In this document: positions 13,401 to 25,268 of the stretch, piece after piece
Position numbering within the stretch: the first letter of the stretch is position 1
How the letters are laid out: every line of letters starts with the position of its first letter
Source of the DNA: Melieria omissa
Taxonomy: Eukaryota > Arthropoda > Insecta > Diptera > Ulidiidae
DNA: 64,000 bases
Reading direction: 5' to 3'
NCBI GenBank assembly: GCA_963971225.1
Contig: OZ020267.1
Span: 96,709,648 to 96,773,647, forward strand
Translations under genes and position numbers: made by a program
The notes under the pieces: model-generated
Database searches by the model: none
Told to the model about the DNA's origin: nothing
The model's input: only the letters and a program-made list of their open reading frames with translations

Positions 13401-14233
13401 ATTTCGTCCTTCGAGATGTCTTGGAGAGAGAGAATGTATTTAATAGATTTTACTGTATGGAATATTTATAGAAATTTATGGAGACATTTTAGCTTCACAG
13501 GTCTACTTCTGAACATTAATTTCGTCTCAAATGGGGTAATTTTACATGTTAATGAAAAAGTTAAAAATATTATGTTAATAACTTTTGATTTATTATTAGA
13601 TTTTCAACCAGTTTACCTTGTTTCAAGGGGAAATTTTCACCGACTGACTGCACTTATAGCTTAATCATTAAACTTAGACACACTTTATGCGATGGATAGC
13701 CAACGGTTTCTAAACCAATTTAAAAGTCTAACGCATTTAAAATCAAACTCTGTTGTCTGCTCAAGCAGACCGAGGCATGTTGGTCCATGAAACTGTCCAT
13801 GAATTAGTACGAACAGACTCCGAGTTAACTTCCGACTTCAGGAAATTTACATTGAATTAGACAAAACGGTTACAAAGCGTACTGTGCTTACAACTCTCGA
13901 GCCCAGTACCATTTGAAATCATATTTGTCACAAAAAGATACTTGAGGGTTTTGACCCCGAAACCCCATTGTATGCGCCAGTAAAAGTGCATCATAGGACA
14001 GCTGGAGGATTGCAGAAACTAGGGTCCACGGGTGGTCAAAGTTGGGCCAAAAGGATTGAACCATCTTGATCAAAATGTTGTTGGAATAACCACCGCCTGA
14101 TACTCTCAGTCACTCGATTTAATGTTTATGTGGATTGTCACACCTGTCAACAATATTCCCTCCTAATATCAACAGTCTGGCTTGACATTTGTCAAATTGA
14201 CGCGGTGTTTGAGTACATAGGTTTTTGTTTTGT
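10448..14233. other. AT-rich intergenic sequence with simple repeats, no gene seen
   Basis: A four-unit run of the heptamer ATTGAAA lies at about 11,881-11,910, followed by a TTTA run to about 11,943. A GC-richer patch at about 11,040-11,360 carries only a chance-looking open frame. Nothing else is recognisable. Confidence 0.4.
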
Positions 14234-14389
14234 CATGGCAACACACCATCGAACATTGCAATAATTAACCGCAAGTTTCTCACGAAAAATATAATGAATG
14301 CCATTCCGCAGCCACCGAATTCACCTGATTTAGCTTCCCGGTACTTTTTCCTATTTGATGGATTCAAAAAAATCATTACGAATAAATAG
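14234..14389 (+). mobile_element. Mariner-type transposase C-terminal fragment
   Basis: An open stretch reads HGNTPSNIAIINRKFL, then IPQPPNSPDLAS, then RYFFLF, ending at a stop codon at 14,387-14,389. It follows the mariner order HHDNAPSH, FLAKN, PPYSPDLAP, DFFLF. The third catalytic aspartate, expected just before FFLF, is replaced by Tyr, and the first His-Asp pair reads His-Gly, so the enzyme is inactive. Only about 51 codons remain, and the N-terminal two thirds are missing or unreadable upstream. Confidence 0.65.
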
Positions 14390-16789
14390 TTTTAGCCGTT
14401 GAAAGACATTATCTTCTCTGTTTCTAAAACCCTTTGGCAACTCTAATCTAAGGTAGGGTACATATGTATATTTAAATTATAAGGGATCCGTATCGACAGT
14501 CGCCGCGTAGTCAATTACACGATTACAATGAAAGCGGCATCAACGTCATCACAAGTGCTTTTGCATTCCCTTTACTAAGCATTCATCTATATTAATTTTA
14601 CTGTTGTACAATAAATTTAAAACAATTTGCAATTTGTAAGGATTTTTAGAACCATTAAATTTTAACTGAAAAACTATACAATTTATGGTTGTTGTTCAAA
14701 GCACACCAATAAAATAGGGTCCATTAAAAATACCGGTTTTGTCGCCTAAGAAATAGAGAACGGTTCTATATTTGGCGACAGCGACATCTGTGTTCGTTTC
14801 CGTACGAACGTTCTTATTTTATATTTTGACAGATGCAGTCATGTCGCTACTGTCGTCTATGCATTCAGATTATTACAATTGAAACTGGCCTAAAGAGGTT
14901 CTGAAAAGACGCTATCAAAAGGCTTATGTGAATTTTTACTTCGGTGTTATGAAAGTAAATGCATCCAGCTTGGCTACAAAGCTTCAAGAAGTTCAATTGT
15001 TCGCCCTAACAGTCTATTTTCTACTTAAATGATGAGAAAAATCTACTTTTTGTTACAAACTATGGAACTGCTTTCTAAATCAATTTACAACGAAATCGAT
15101 TTTAATAAAACGTTAGCTTTTGGAAATTTTGTGAAAAGCATTGCTTGTTAATAATTATGTATTTCACGAGTATTTATTATTTATTACATAGAATTTGATT
15201 TTCTCATTTATCCCATATGTATTTATTTATTTTGCTTATTTATTTATTATTTTATTCATTTACATATTTATTTACAAATTTAAGTATTCTATTAGTTAAT
15301 TTAAAATATTTTGTAGAATGATTAAAATAAATGAATTATATTCAATTGCATTTTTATACAAATTTTCAGAATCGCTTGAAAACCTACAAAATACAACAAA
15401 AATTTATATATTTCAACCATCTCAATTTGTATATCAAAGCGTGCAATCATAAAATTTTAATTGTCGGGGACAAAAACGTTTTCTCAAACATTTTAAATGT
15501 TTTTATATCCCTGGAACAGCATAAATTTACCACAACTGCTCCGCTTCTCCCTTCTACTTTAAAGTAAACAAATGCTGAACAATTGACGAAAAATAATAAA
15601 ATAAATCACAAATCACACAAACGTACAATAAGCGCTGAAGTAGCGCAAGCGGGCAGCAGCGCACACTGGCAGCGTTCATCGCCGTCGCTTTTCCCCACGC
15701 AACGGCTGCGCACTCTGCCAGCATGCAGTGCGCTATGCGTGTGTGTGCGTGTGTGTATTGCAATTAATCAATTTGTGCTCCATCAATAAGGGGAGAACGG
15801 CAAGAAAGAGTTGCTTTTCTTTGGGGTTTCATTTTTGGAAAATTGTTGTAATTTTTCAAATCTAAAAACGTACAAAAAAAAATTTTTCAAAAACGCAGAA
15901 TACTCAGCACGCCTGCGACATTTTACGAGTGGAATTTGACACCTGGTAAACTTTTTTTGGGTAGTGTCGATTTTTTTTGATAATTTTTGGGCATCCAATA
16001 TCTCCAGCGGCTCTCTCGTGCTCTCTGGGAAAAAAATTATTTCATTAAAATTTGTTGTATTTGTTTTGGAAATGTCGAGCTAAAATTGTCTCGTGCGCCT
16101 TAATTGGCTGATGATAAATGAAGTTCATTGTCAGGGTGTCTATTCGATTAGTGATACTGCCGGCTGTTTGCGTTGTTGTCATTTTAGAAAATTAAAATAT
16201 GTTGGCGCAGCGGACGGAAGAAATATGAGTGGGAAAATGTGACTGGAGGCATGTTTGGAGCGGGTTGAAGGTGCTGCGGCTTTGTCGCACGGGATTGGGC
16301 GCTATAAATATTTATGTGTGTGTACGTGTGTGTGTGTGTGTGTGTGTCGGTACAAGAAGATATTCGAGCGAATGCGGAAATATATGTGCCATATTATATA
16401 GATTGATTGAGTGTAATTTGAATAGTTGGGAAATGGGAAAAAGTTGGGCTGCTGTTTATTATTTAGTTGATTATTGGTGTGTGTGTGTGTGTATGTGTGT
16501 GTAAGGAGATAAACAAATTTTAATATTCATGCAGAACAAAAGTCGGAAGCTACAGTAGCTAAAGATTAAGTTTTATTTCTGAAAATCATAATGATGAAAT
16601 TTGGGTTTTTTAAATTACAACAGCTGTGATGTTGTTTTTAAAAAAATGTTTTCGGCTTACCTTTATTCTTCAATCGCACCAGATTGGTTTTCTTTAACTG
16701 GTTTCCAATTAAGTTGTTTTTGTAAGTCCCAATATCAACCGGGGGTTGCTTTAAGCCAGTGGGAATCTCGACATAACTAGTGAATATGC
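14390..16789. other. AT-rich intergenic sequence with TG microsatellites
   Basis: TG-rich runs occur at about 16,315-16,348 and 16,476-16,502. A short GC-richer patch lies at 15,620-15,790. An open frame over the TG runs (16,229-16,504) is a by-product of the repeats. No gene is recognisable. Confidence 0.4.
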
Positions 16790-17034
16790 TAGCATCTTCC
16801 AAACTAGGAAGGAAAACTCTTCGGAATTGAGGACATGTCTCTTAATAGCTGAAACTTTTTTTGCAGCCATCTCAATGAACAGAAAAAGACTGCAACTGAG
16901 GTATTCTTTCACTGCCCCGCTTTCTTTCTCTGGTATAAAATTTCTGGGTACTCTCTCGTAAATGACCTGACAGACCTCAAATCAGTTAATATTAGGGATT
17001 TACTAAGATTTATCCAGAAATTAAAACTCTTTTA
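16790..17034 (+). mobile_element. Non-LTR retrotransposon 3'-end coding remnant
   Basis: From about 16,890 the frame reads ATEVFFHCPAF, then LVNDLTDLKSVNIRDLLRFI, then a stop at 17,032-17,034. This matches the C-terminus of insect I/LOA-like non-LTR polyproteins, which carry a CCHC-like C-terminal segment ending in HxxCxCPAL and then a leucine-rich NIRDLLRFI tail. Upstream sequence is degraded. It lies in the same orientation as the fragment at 17,555-18,170, but the two look like separate copies, because each has its own C-terminus. Confidence 0.6.
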
Positions 17035-17554
17035 GTAAGGTTCTGCACAAAATTGGTTACACAACTCCTTGCATGTAGTATCACAACGGTCTCACTGGTT
17101 GGTCTCAGTGTGTCCTTGGCATTTTTTTTACTTTGATAGCTACTTTAACATTGCGGTCATCTTGAGGGTTTTACATTTTTAAATATCTGTATTATTTCTA
17201 TAAATTTTTGCTTTGATTTTAATTGTTGGTTTTTTTTAATTTTTTTTATCGGGTTCTACAATTAGTTCTACAATTACTCTACAGTTACGATTAGCCAAAT
17301 CAAAAATATAATCCAATTGCGAGATATCAGCGGATTTAATATGGAATGCTTGTAGGTATGAAAAACTTACGGTCTTTTTAGTGTTAACTTATATCTTATA
17401 TTTTATTTGAACGGTCTTGTAGAAAGTCTTTTTACTTAAAACAATCTAAGAAAACATAGACATCTGGATGTGGTTTTTTCAGTTATAGCAGTATTTTTCA
17501 AGTGAAAAATTCTGTCTTAGAATGCTTTCAACTGTTAGTCGATATCTTTGACTT

Positions 17555-18170
17555 ATTTACTAAATAGGACCTTACAAACGTTAGTGAGATTTTAGTGCAG
17601 TACAGAGTGCACCTCTGCTGGGTATCTGGGCACAAAGTCATAGAGGTTAATTGTATAGCCGATGAGCTGGCAAGAGCAGGCACGGAGCTGGAATCCATCA
17701 GCGCGGTGGAGGTAGTGGGAATACCACTCTCCACTTGCATGTTACACCTTGTAAAGGTGTAATCGAGCAGAGCGAACACTAGATGGCGCAACGAACAAAC
17801 GTGCACCTTAACTAGACATATCTGGCCTGTGACCAACCAGAGCAGATCCAAGGAACTGATCCTGCTGAACAAACCCTCAATAGGGATTGTTGTGGGAGTC
17901 ATTACTGGATACTGCCTCATTGGCCTACATGCTAGCAGACTTGGTCTGCCTTATAACGATTTCTGCAGAAGCTGCAGGGACAAAGACTGCGAGGAGATCG
18001 TCGAGTACCTCCTCTGCACGTGTCCAGCGCTTGCGAGAACGCGCTTCCGACACCTGGGCAGGCACTTTTTGAGCTGCTTAGCTGACCTCGAAAAGACGCC
18101 ACCGAGCGACATTTACAAATTAATTAGAGCCTCCAAGTGGCTCTCATCAATACTGGAATCGGATAGGTGA
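17555..18170 (+). mobile_element. Non-LTR retrotransposon RNase H and C-terminal fragment
   Basis: The segment at 17,605-17,740 reads LCWVSGHKVIEVNCIADELA, the RNase H motif (usually WVPGHxxIEGNExADxLA). After a frame change, 17,880-18,170 reads IGIVVGVITGYCLIGLHASR, then a Cys/His-containing segment (FCRSCRD, EYLLCTCPAL) and a tail ending in IRASKWL and a stop. The order RNase H, TGHCLIG-like motif, C-terminal zinc-knuckle-like segment is that of I/LOA-type elements. The reverse transcriptase and endonuclease are absent, consistent with 5' truncation. The frameshift marks it as dead. Confidence 0.7.
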
Positions 18171-18918
18171 AATTCCCCTCCCCCATCCCGTAGTAACATA
18201 ATGGGCCACATGGCCAAAGTTATGCCCTAGAAGCGACCACTTAACCTACCTTCCTAACAAACGTTCGTTGGATTTTGACTCTTTTCGAAAGGTACCTCTG
18301 CTTTAAATGCCCTTTCACTCAGTTATAATAAATAAGTAATGGAATGGTTCTTCCATCGGAGACATGGTCTTACCATTCCACACATCTGTAGTTATTATAG
18401 CTCGTTGTAAAGAATTAGGCTAAACTAGGTAGATCCTTTTTGGGTTTCTAAGATATCTTCCTAAAGTTATCTCTCTTTTTTTTTAAATGATTCAATGATC
18501 ATTGGGAATATATGTAAGTTTTTTAAAGCTATCGTACTATTATATTTCTTGTTAGAAAATTATGTTTCAATTCATCATTTGTTGAAGTTATGACTTTTTT
18601 GTTTTAGTAAACTTTGATAGAGCTTCTCTTCGTTGTTGCTTACCTGCTCCTGTTCTGAATTAAACATTGCATCCATTTGAAGCGAATCATATTCTCGAGA
18701 TTGCAGAGCAGGAACATTCTTGAAGATGTTTACATTCTTGAGTCTCCTTTGTGCCATGTTCTCCACAAATCCTGCATCCATCAGGCAAAGTTCTTAATAC
18801 TGAAAACTAAAGTCTTAATCCAGGTTCTGCGGGGCCCTGGTCATTTAAGAGACATCTAGAGCGACAATGAAATACAAGTCTGTGCTTTCATAGAGTTAAA
18901 AAAGGGGTTCTTATGAAC
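18171..18918. other. Intergenic sequence, no gene seen
   Basis: No recognisable feature. The first part may be the 3' untranslated tail of the adjacent non-LTR copy, but no poly(A) or short tandem end could be fixed. Confidence 0.35.
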
Positions 18919-19485
18919 AAAAGTGACACAACTCGAAATGTTTAATTTTCGTGTTTATGCGTGCAAAACTGTGCAAAATGCATCTATCTACCAATAAGCC
19001 AAAACTCAATATATTTTGTTGTTGTTAACTATTGCCAGTAAGGTCTCTTTTCATGTCGAGAACTTTGATGCAAACGAGTCCTAATTCAAATTGTGACATT
19101 TTTGATGAAATAAATCTGTGTTGAAGTTAATTTTAAGTAAAGTTGTGACATTTTTAGTTTATATTTTCACATAAATAAATTAATTTCGTATGTAAAGAAA
19201 TTTTCTTTAAATTTTTTAATCGTCATTTATAATTTTTAAATTTAACAAACGTGACATAACTTTAATAATTGAAAATAATTCGGTAATGATTAAATTAAAA
19301 TATCATCAAAAAAGTCATCTCAAAATTTTAATTTAACTCTCAAATTTTACATAATTTTTTTTTAACTAAAAAACAAGTTATTTGTTTTTAAATTTAATTT
19401 TTATTTTTTTTAATTTAAACAATATGTAACTTATCACAGAGCATAATCTATAAGCATTGTAAAAATTTTGAGTTGTGTCACTTTT
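18919..19485. mobile_element. 567-bp MITE-like element with AAAAGTGACACAACTC ends
   Basis: AAAAGTGACACAACTC at 18,919-18,934 is exactly mirrored at 19,470-19,485. Related internal motifs (GTTGTGACATTTTT near 19,140, GTGACATAACTTT near 19,251) suggest repeated binding sites near the ends. The interior is very AT-rich and non-coding. No clear target-site duplication is seen, so the family is not assigned. Confidence 0.65.
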
Positions 19486-20960
19486 GAATTGGATGTGCAA
19501 AATGTCTTCTTGTGGAAGGCGAATTGACGATTGATTGATTGATTGATTTACTTAATTAAAGGTTTGGTTTTTTAATGGCATCACAGAGGGCCAAAAGCGT
19601 TATTTGTCGCTTTTTTTTAGAAAGGCCCCATTTAAGTCAAGTTGAGTAGATTTAGCTCAAAATCTTAAAGCGTTCAAGCCCGAATAATTGATTTGACAAA
19701 TGACTAAATAAATTTCGTGTTTACTTGAAGTTGCTGAAATTTTTCCCTACTCCCTTTACTTGCCAATCTTATCGCATAATTTAGCTGCCCTCGATTTCAA
19801 CAGCATGACACACTTTCTGATGCTACGTTCGTCTCTCTGCTGCCACCATTAATAACGCCATCCATCCAACTTGTCCGCTCGTTCATTCACTGTTCCAGCG
19901 ACAAACAGCCGCTTGGCTGTCACATTAGGCTAAACCCCGCATCAATCGTTATTTTTTTCAATCTGCTGACATCCGCCAAAAATGCAACACATACAAATAA
20001 TAAATCCAAATCCAAGTAAATTCCCAATTCATTCATTGCCGAAAAGATGCCAAAAAGCAAAGTGCCTCAACAACATTTGCTGCACACATGCTCGGCAAAC
20101 ACATTTCGCACCGTTGTGTCTCAAGTGTAGCGTTTTTCTAAATGCCATTTTTTGCCATTGACTTTTTTCCGGTGCGCCGTTTGCGCCTTGGCGTAGGTCT
20201 TGCGCGTCTTGGCGGCTGGCTGGCAGCAACACTTGGCAACATCTAAAGTGGGCATGTGCGACTGCGCTCGGCCACTCGTCGATGTCTACTCGTGCGTCTA
20301 AACAATGGGACACTTGACTTTTCCCCGCGCTCCTCGACCAGCCAAGCACCGTCCTTGCAGCGACTGCTGCAGCCGTTCGTGTTGTTGTTGTTGTTGTTGT
20401 TTGGCTGCCCATGTCAAGTGTTTATTTTTAATTTCCTTTTCAGCTTTCCATTTCAGTTCTTGTCGATTTTCGTTGCGTTGCGTTTATTGTTGTTGATTTT
20501 TATGTTTGTCCAGAGAATGATTGCGTTGCTTTTATTGCTCCTTCTTGGACGGCTGCGACAGCAACGGCGACACTTTTTATGTAGTCGTAGTGCCCGGCTG
20601 TGAGTTGCCTTCGATTTGGCTATTGCTGGCTCCCCCTCAATTTCTCGGGCCAAGCGTTTAGTTGGTTTTCGGAGAATCGCCCATAATCGCCGTTTCGGGT
20701 TTATTGGCTCATTTGAGCGCTGATATATTGCCCATTCGAGCATATTAACGTTTATTTTAGATTTATTGAATTTAGCCCGTCGGGATTAGGCGGCGAAGTG
20801 ACGCGGGTGTGGGCAAAAAAGTCTAAATGATCGGTTCGATTTGATTAAAATGCTAATGAGATGATTTCTGCTTCGTCTGCGGGCCAGTTGAGATTTGCAT
20901 ATTCTGTGCGCCGTCATGGAGAATGTGGCTGGCAACATGTTGACAATGATTTCACTGATG
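19486..20960. other. Intergenic; GC-richer island at 19,780-20,950
   Basis: A run of GATT units lies near 19,531-19,550 and a TTG run near 20,380-20,402. The island has open frames on both strands but no conserved protein. It lies about 2-3 kb upstream of the first visible eya exon and is a reasonable place to look for eya control sequence; that is inference. Confidence 0.3.
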
Positions 20961-21924
20961 TCTCAATAATCAAGCATTAACTCTTTCGCGACCAGTGGTA
21001 AACGTGAGATCAGTATGAATTTTTTCTTCTTTTATTTTTGGTTTTGTTTGCAACAATTTCTCAAGTTGAGATTCAATCTAACAATGGTTTGGTTTCATTG
21101 GATTGTGTCTTGGTGAGAATAGGTGGGAGTGGCAGTCTTCTCATAAAAAAGCTTATTACAGCAATGAGAAAAGGCTTGTTGTGATGCCACATTGAGCTCG
21201 TTGTGATAAGCACAACTTCCTCTTTATGGCAGTTCAGACCACGAGGATTCCAATATGAACCTCGCTACTTCCGGGATATGAAAAATTTATGAAAATGGAA
21301 CATAAATGCCCATATGAATCATGTTACAAAATGGGGTTGAATATTTGGTTAGAACATTTTTAGTTTCGATGTTTAAGCAACGTAAGATTTTCTTAAAAAA
21401 AAATGATTTAGTGAAACAATAAAAGACCTCATTGGAGTCCTTTTGACTTACTTAGTGGATAGGATAGTGTAGGATAGTATATTATAGGATAGTACAGATA
21501 AGATGGTGTACTAGTGGATAGGATAGTGTTTTGCTGATGCAAAACGAAGAACCAAGAAATTTCAACCCTCTCTTTGGTAGGGACGGATATTGTCACATAA
21601 AGTGGGGGACCGTTTCTTCCGGAACGACTATCATGGCAGAAATCATCAGTTATCTTATTCGAAAGGGCTCCGTAAGCACAACAACAACTGAGCTTATGGA
21701 GTTCCGGTCTACTCGTAGGTTGAATAGTTATTTGAGTCGCCAGAACTTTGTTTAAAAATTGGTATTCATACTTCTTTCAAAAATTTGCATTGAAACTCAG
21801 GTGAACTTGTTAATTAATCAATCAATTAATCTATTTTTTGGTACAAATTAAAATTTTTATCTTTGGGTCTCATTGGCCAAATGCGTTTCGCTTAGATTTG
21901 GCATTGATCTCGCACGTTTGTTTT
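20961..21924. other. Intergenic with a degenerate GGATAGT tandem run
   Basis: GGATAGTGT- and GGATAGTA-like units recur at about 21,458-21,528. At about 20,973 one TTAACTCTTTCGCGACC end resembles the TTAA-flanked MITE family elsewhere, but I see no matching second end. The open frame at 21,531-21,755 has no recognisable similarity. Confidence 0.35.
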
Positions 21925-22066
21925 GGGATTGAAACCCCCCTGTAATATTAGGATCGACTTTAAAACTACATACAAACTAAAAAGCATATTTTAGCATTTT
22001 ATGAATATTAAAGAATTACATTTTGAAACCCCACCCCCCTCCCCGCCCCCCAAATATTTCGGCCTG
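21925..22066. mobile_element. Degraded copy of the hAT-type MITE found at 26,629
   Basis: The interior shares ACTACATACAAAYTAAAA, TATTAAAGAATTAC and flanking C-rich and G-rich ends with the intact 145-bp element at 26,629-26,773, in the same orientation. The terminal CAGTGGCGGATCC-like repeats have decayed, so the exact ends and target duplication cannot be fixed. Confidence 0.6.
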
Positions 22067-22779
22067 TCTGTAAGTATTCTTTTTAAAACTCGTTCGATTG
22101 CGGTCAGTTTTAGGAGAAATTCTAGTGCTTTCAGATATATAAAGATTTAATCATTTGACTGACTATTTGTATATTTTAGGGAAATTTGACAAAACTGGAC
22201 TGGAAAAATTTTAAATCATGGTTCTTGTATTACTTGAACCAAGAAAATATCATTTGGGTCACCAAAAAACTTTGGTAAGGCGGATATTACGTTAGAGAAA
22301 ATGCGTCATGAATAATAACAACAAATCGTGATTATTACAGTTGGGGTTAAGATAGAAAATAGTGCATGCTCCATTGATTGTGATATGGATAAATATACGA
22401 AAATTCGTTGAACAGAATCGGGCATCAAGCAACATTTCGTGTTCCATGGTGGCATTGGCTAGGACCTTTTAGGTGTTGACAAAAAGCCTAGAAGCAGTGC
22501 ATGCCCCGGAAAAATGTTGGTTGACATGTTGTCGACATTAGTGACCTCTCAAAGATCAATAAAAGTCATATGACTTGATTTATTAAGTTATCAAACTGGC
22601 TTTTCCTATATTACTTAGGAGAAAACCTGGCTGTAGAACCACATGGAGTCAACACAAAGCTAAGAAATAACTCTTTCCAAGACCAAAAGTCTCAAACTTT
22701 ATATTTATTTATTTTCAACAATGTTTCTGCAACATGTTGCATGCAGTTCTAAAGTCTTACTTGTTTTCCTTTCTTTCAG
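22067..22779 (+). other. Probable eya intron, 3' part with splice acceptor
   Basis: The sequence ends in a pyrimidine-rich tract and CAG at 22,777-22,779 (TTTCCTTTCTTTCAG), a strong acceptor directly before the eya coding exon. The rest is AT-rich without features. The upstream extent of this intron is unknown because the preceding coding exon was not found in the window. Confidence 0.6.
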
Positions 22780-25268
22780 CCTTTGCTCGCAAACGACCGC
22801 TCAACCCACAACGCAACAACAGCAGCAACAGCAACAACACCACACAGCGCAACTGCACGCCCATCCTCACCCGCACCCGCACTCGCATCCGCACTCACAT
22901 CCGCAGTCGGGCGTCGGCACCGCCGCGAGCGCTGCCACGGCCGGTCAATGTAGTCCGCTAGCGCTGCCGCCGCAGTCGCAACCCCTGCAGCCCACCATCA
23001 CCTCGCTGGCCACGCTCAGCGGCCACTACAGCGCCACGCCCAATCTGAATTCCAGCTGCAGCCTTTCGTCAGCGGGCCTCGGCGCTTACCCCACGCTCAG
23101 CGCCGCCTCCTCGTTCGCACAGTCGGCCGGCAGCAGCTTCTCCACATATCAGCAGCACCCGGGCGGCGCGCCCAGCAGCAGCGATGCTAGCGCCAGTTTG
23201 AATAACTCTGGCGGGTCGGCCGTAGTGCGGCAGCAGCAGCATTCGGATTTGGGTGGCAGCAGCGCGGCGAGCTCTAGTGGTGGCGGCGGCGGCGGCGGGG
23301 GCATGTCCCACTGGCTGCCCGCCGAGACGCAATTGCCATCTGTCAAGTCGGAGAACCGCAGTCCGGGCCTGAGTAGCGCTGCTAGCGGTGGAGGCGGTGC
23401 TGCCAACAACGGTGGCGTTGCCGTGGACGCACAATCAACGCTGAGCGGCGGTGCACAGCTGGAGAGCGGCGCGTCGGCGGGCAACGGCAGCAACAGCAGC
23501 GGCGGTCTTTACAGCTGCTCTTCGGTGGGCGTGAGTGGACTTGGTGGACTGGAGAGTGGCGGCGTTGGCCTGACGAACTCCGCTTCCAGCGCCTCCATGG
23601 CGGCGGTGAACAGTTCGGCAGCAGCTGCCGCTGCCGCCGCCGTCGCCTACGACTCGAAGCACGACTACTACAACTACTACAACAGCATGCAACAGTACAC
23701 GCCGCCCTTCTACTCCACCTACGGCACACCGTACACGACGGCGGCGCGCGCCGCCCCCAAAATCGAGCCTAGCTCGCCGTACTTGACCAGCTCGTATGCG
23801 ACTGCAGCGAGCAACAACAACTCGCAGCTGTATCCGACCGCCTACGGCTACAACAACTTTGCACAATTCGGCACCGCAGCGGCGGCGGCTGCAGCACAGC
23901 AGGACTACAGCGGCTACTACAACGAACAGTACAACAACTACTACAATCCGGCCAGCTACTCGCCGTACGCGGCCGTCAGCTCGCCCAGCTCGAGTGCGGC
24001 CAGCCATGGCTTTCATGTGGGCGCCTCGAATCTGTCGGAGAGCCCCACGGACACGCACTCGACCACGCCCATACTGCACGCCACCCACTCGCCGCACTCG
24101 CCCCTACCGATCTCACCCAATGCCGGCGCAGCGCTGAACAGTGCCGCCGCGGCAGCTGCAACGCCCGCGACGGCCGCAACGCTGCCGCGCTCCACGCCCA
24201 CGGGCGGGCGTAGCGGACGCGCACGCGGTCGCCGCCATCAGCAGCCGAGCCCGACGCGCAGCACCACCTCCGACACGCCCAACAGCGACGCGGCCAAGCC
24301 GCCCGAGCGCGTCTTCATCTGGGACCTGGACGAGACGATCATCATCTTCCACACGCTGCTGTCCGGCTCGTTCGCCAACCGCTACACCAAAGACCAAAGC
24401 ACGCTGCTGACGATCGCCTTCCGCATGGAGGAGATGGTCTTCAACATGGCCGACTCGCACTTTTTCTTCAACGAGATCGAGGAGTGCGATCAGGTGCACA
24501 TCGACGACGTGTCCTCGGACGACAACGGCCAGGATCTGAGCAACTACAACTTTGCCACCGACGGTTTTCACACGGGCGCGCCGCCCGGGGCGCCGCCCAA
24601 TCTGTGTCTGCCGACGGGAGTGCGCGGCGGCGTCGACTGGATGCGCAAGCTGGCGTTTCGATACAGGAAAATCAAAGAGATCTACAACACCTACAGGGGG
24701 AAGTGAGTATATGCGCTGTCGATTCGATTTTTACAATTATTTCACACTGTGTTTTGCATTTTGCAGCGTTGGCGGCTTGCTGGGTCCGGAGAAGCGCGAC
24801 GCCTGGCTGCAGATACGCTCCGACATCGAGATGGCCACCGACAATTGGGCCTCGCTGGCCACCAAGTGTCTGAACATGATTGCTCAACGCGAGAACTGCG
24901 TGAATGTGTTGGTGACGCAGACGCAGCTAGCGCCGGCCTTGGCCAAGGTGCTGCTGTTCGGACTGGGCGGCATCTTTGCCATCGAGAACATCTACAGTGC
25001 GCACAAAATCGGTGAGTGGCGCTGCACGCAACATGCCAAGGCAACACGACTAATCATGTTGTTGACTTGTTTTTTCTATTCTTCAGGCCACGACACCTGC
25101 TTCGAGCGCATTGTGACGCGCTTCGGGCGGAAGAGCACCTACGTGGTGATCGGCGACGGCACCGAGGAAGAGAACGCCGCAAAGGCGTCCAACTTCCCCT
25201 TCTGGCGCATCTCGTCGCACAGTGATATTCGCGCGCTCTACACCGCGCTCGACATGGGCTTCTTATGA
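22780..25268 (+). CDS. eya: Eyes absent, last three coding exons (N-terminus outside window)
   Basis: Eya is a nuclear transcription coactivator of Six-family proteins (Sine oculis) and a HAD-type tyrosine phosphatase in the retinal determination network. Exons: 22,780-24,702, 24,767-25,011 and 25,087-25,268 (stop TGA), joined with GT-AG sites in matching phase. They encode about 782 residues. Counting from the first full codon at 22,781: a Gln run and a His-Pro repeat (about 11-42), a Ser/Gly/Ala-rich region (about 60-290), a Tyr-rich Eya domain 2 core ([18 protein letters not shown], about 295-330), an SP/TP-rich segment ([10 protein letters not shown], about 430-445), a basic stretch [17 protein letters not shown], then the Eya domain from about 509 to 782. 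The nucleophile motif is WDLDET (Asp 515), the acidic motif is GDGTEEE (Asp 746), and the protein ends [11 protein letters not shown]. The exon begins with one base completing a codon, so an upstream coding exon is required; an in-frame ATG at 22,721 lies before the acceptor, in the intron. No frameshift or lost key residue was seen. Confidence 0.97.
24703..24766 (+). other. eya: eya intron, 64 nt
   Basis: The donor GTGAGT follows the codon fragment AA and the acceptor TTTTGCAG precedes CGTTGG. The join restores an Asn codon and the conserved run [14 protein letters not shown]. Without splicing, a stop codon follows RGK immediately. Confidence 0.93.
25012..25086 (+). other. eya: eya intron, 75 nt
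   Basis: The donor GTGAGT follows AAAATCG and the acceptor CTATTCTTCAG precedes GCCACG. Splicing restores a Gly codon within [14 protein letters not shown], which matches the family. Confidence 0.93.

Noticed and set aside
22721..22779. ATG at 22,721 as the start of Eya, giving an apparent signal peptide
   Set aside because: A strong pyrimidine tract and CAG precede 22,780, and Eya is a nuclear/cytosolic protein. The hydrophobic residues come from translating the intron end.
23069..24571. Several long open frames antisense to or out of frame with eya exon 1
   Set aside because: GC-rich coding sequence has few stops in all frames; these translations are Arg/Ala/Pro-rich shadows without domains.
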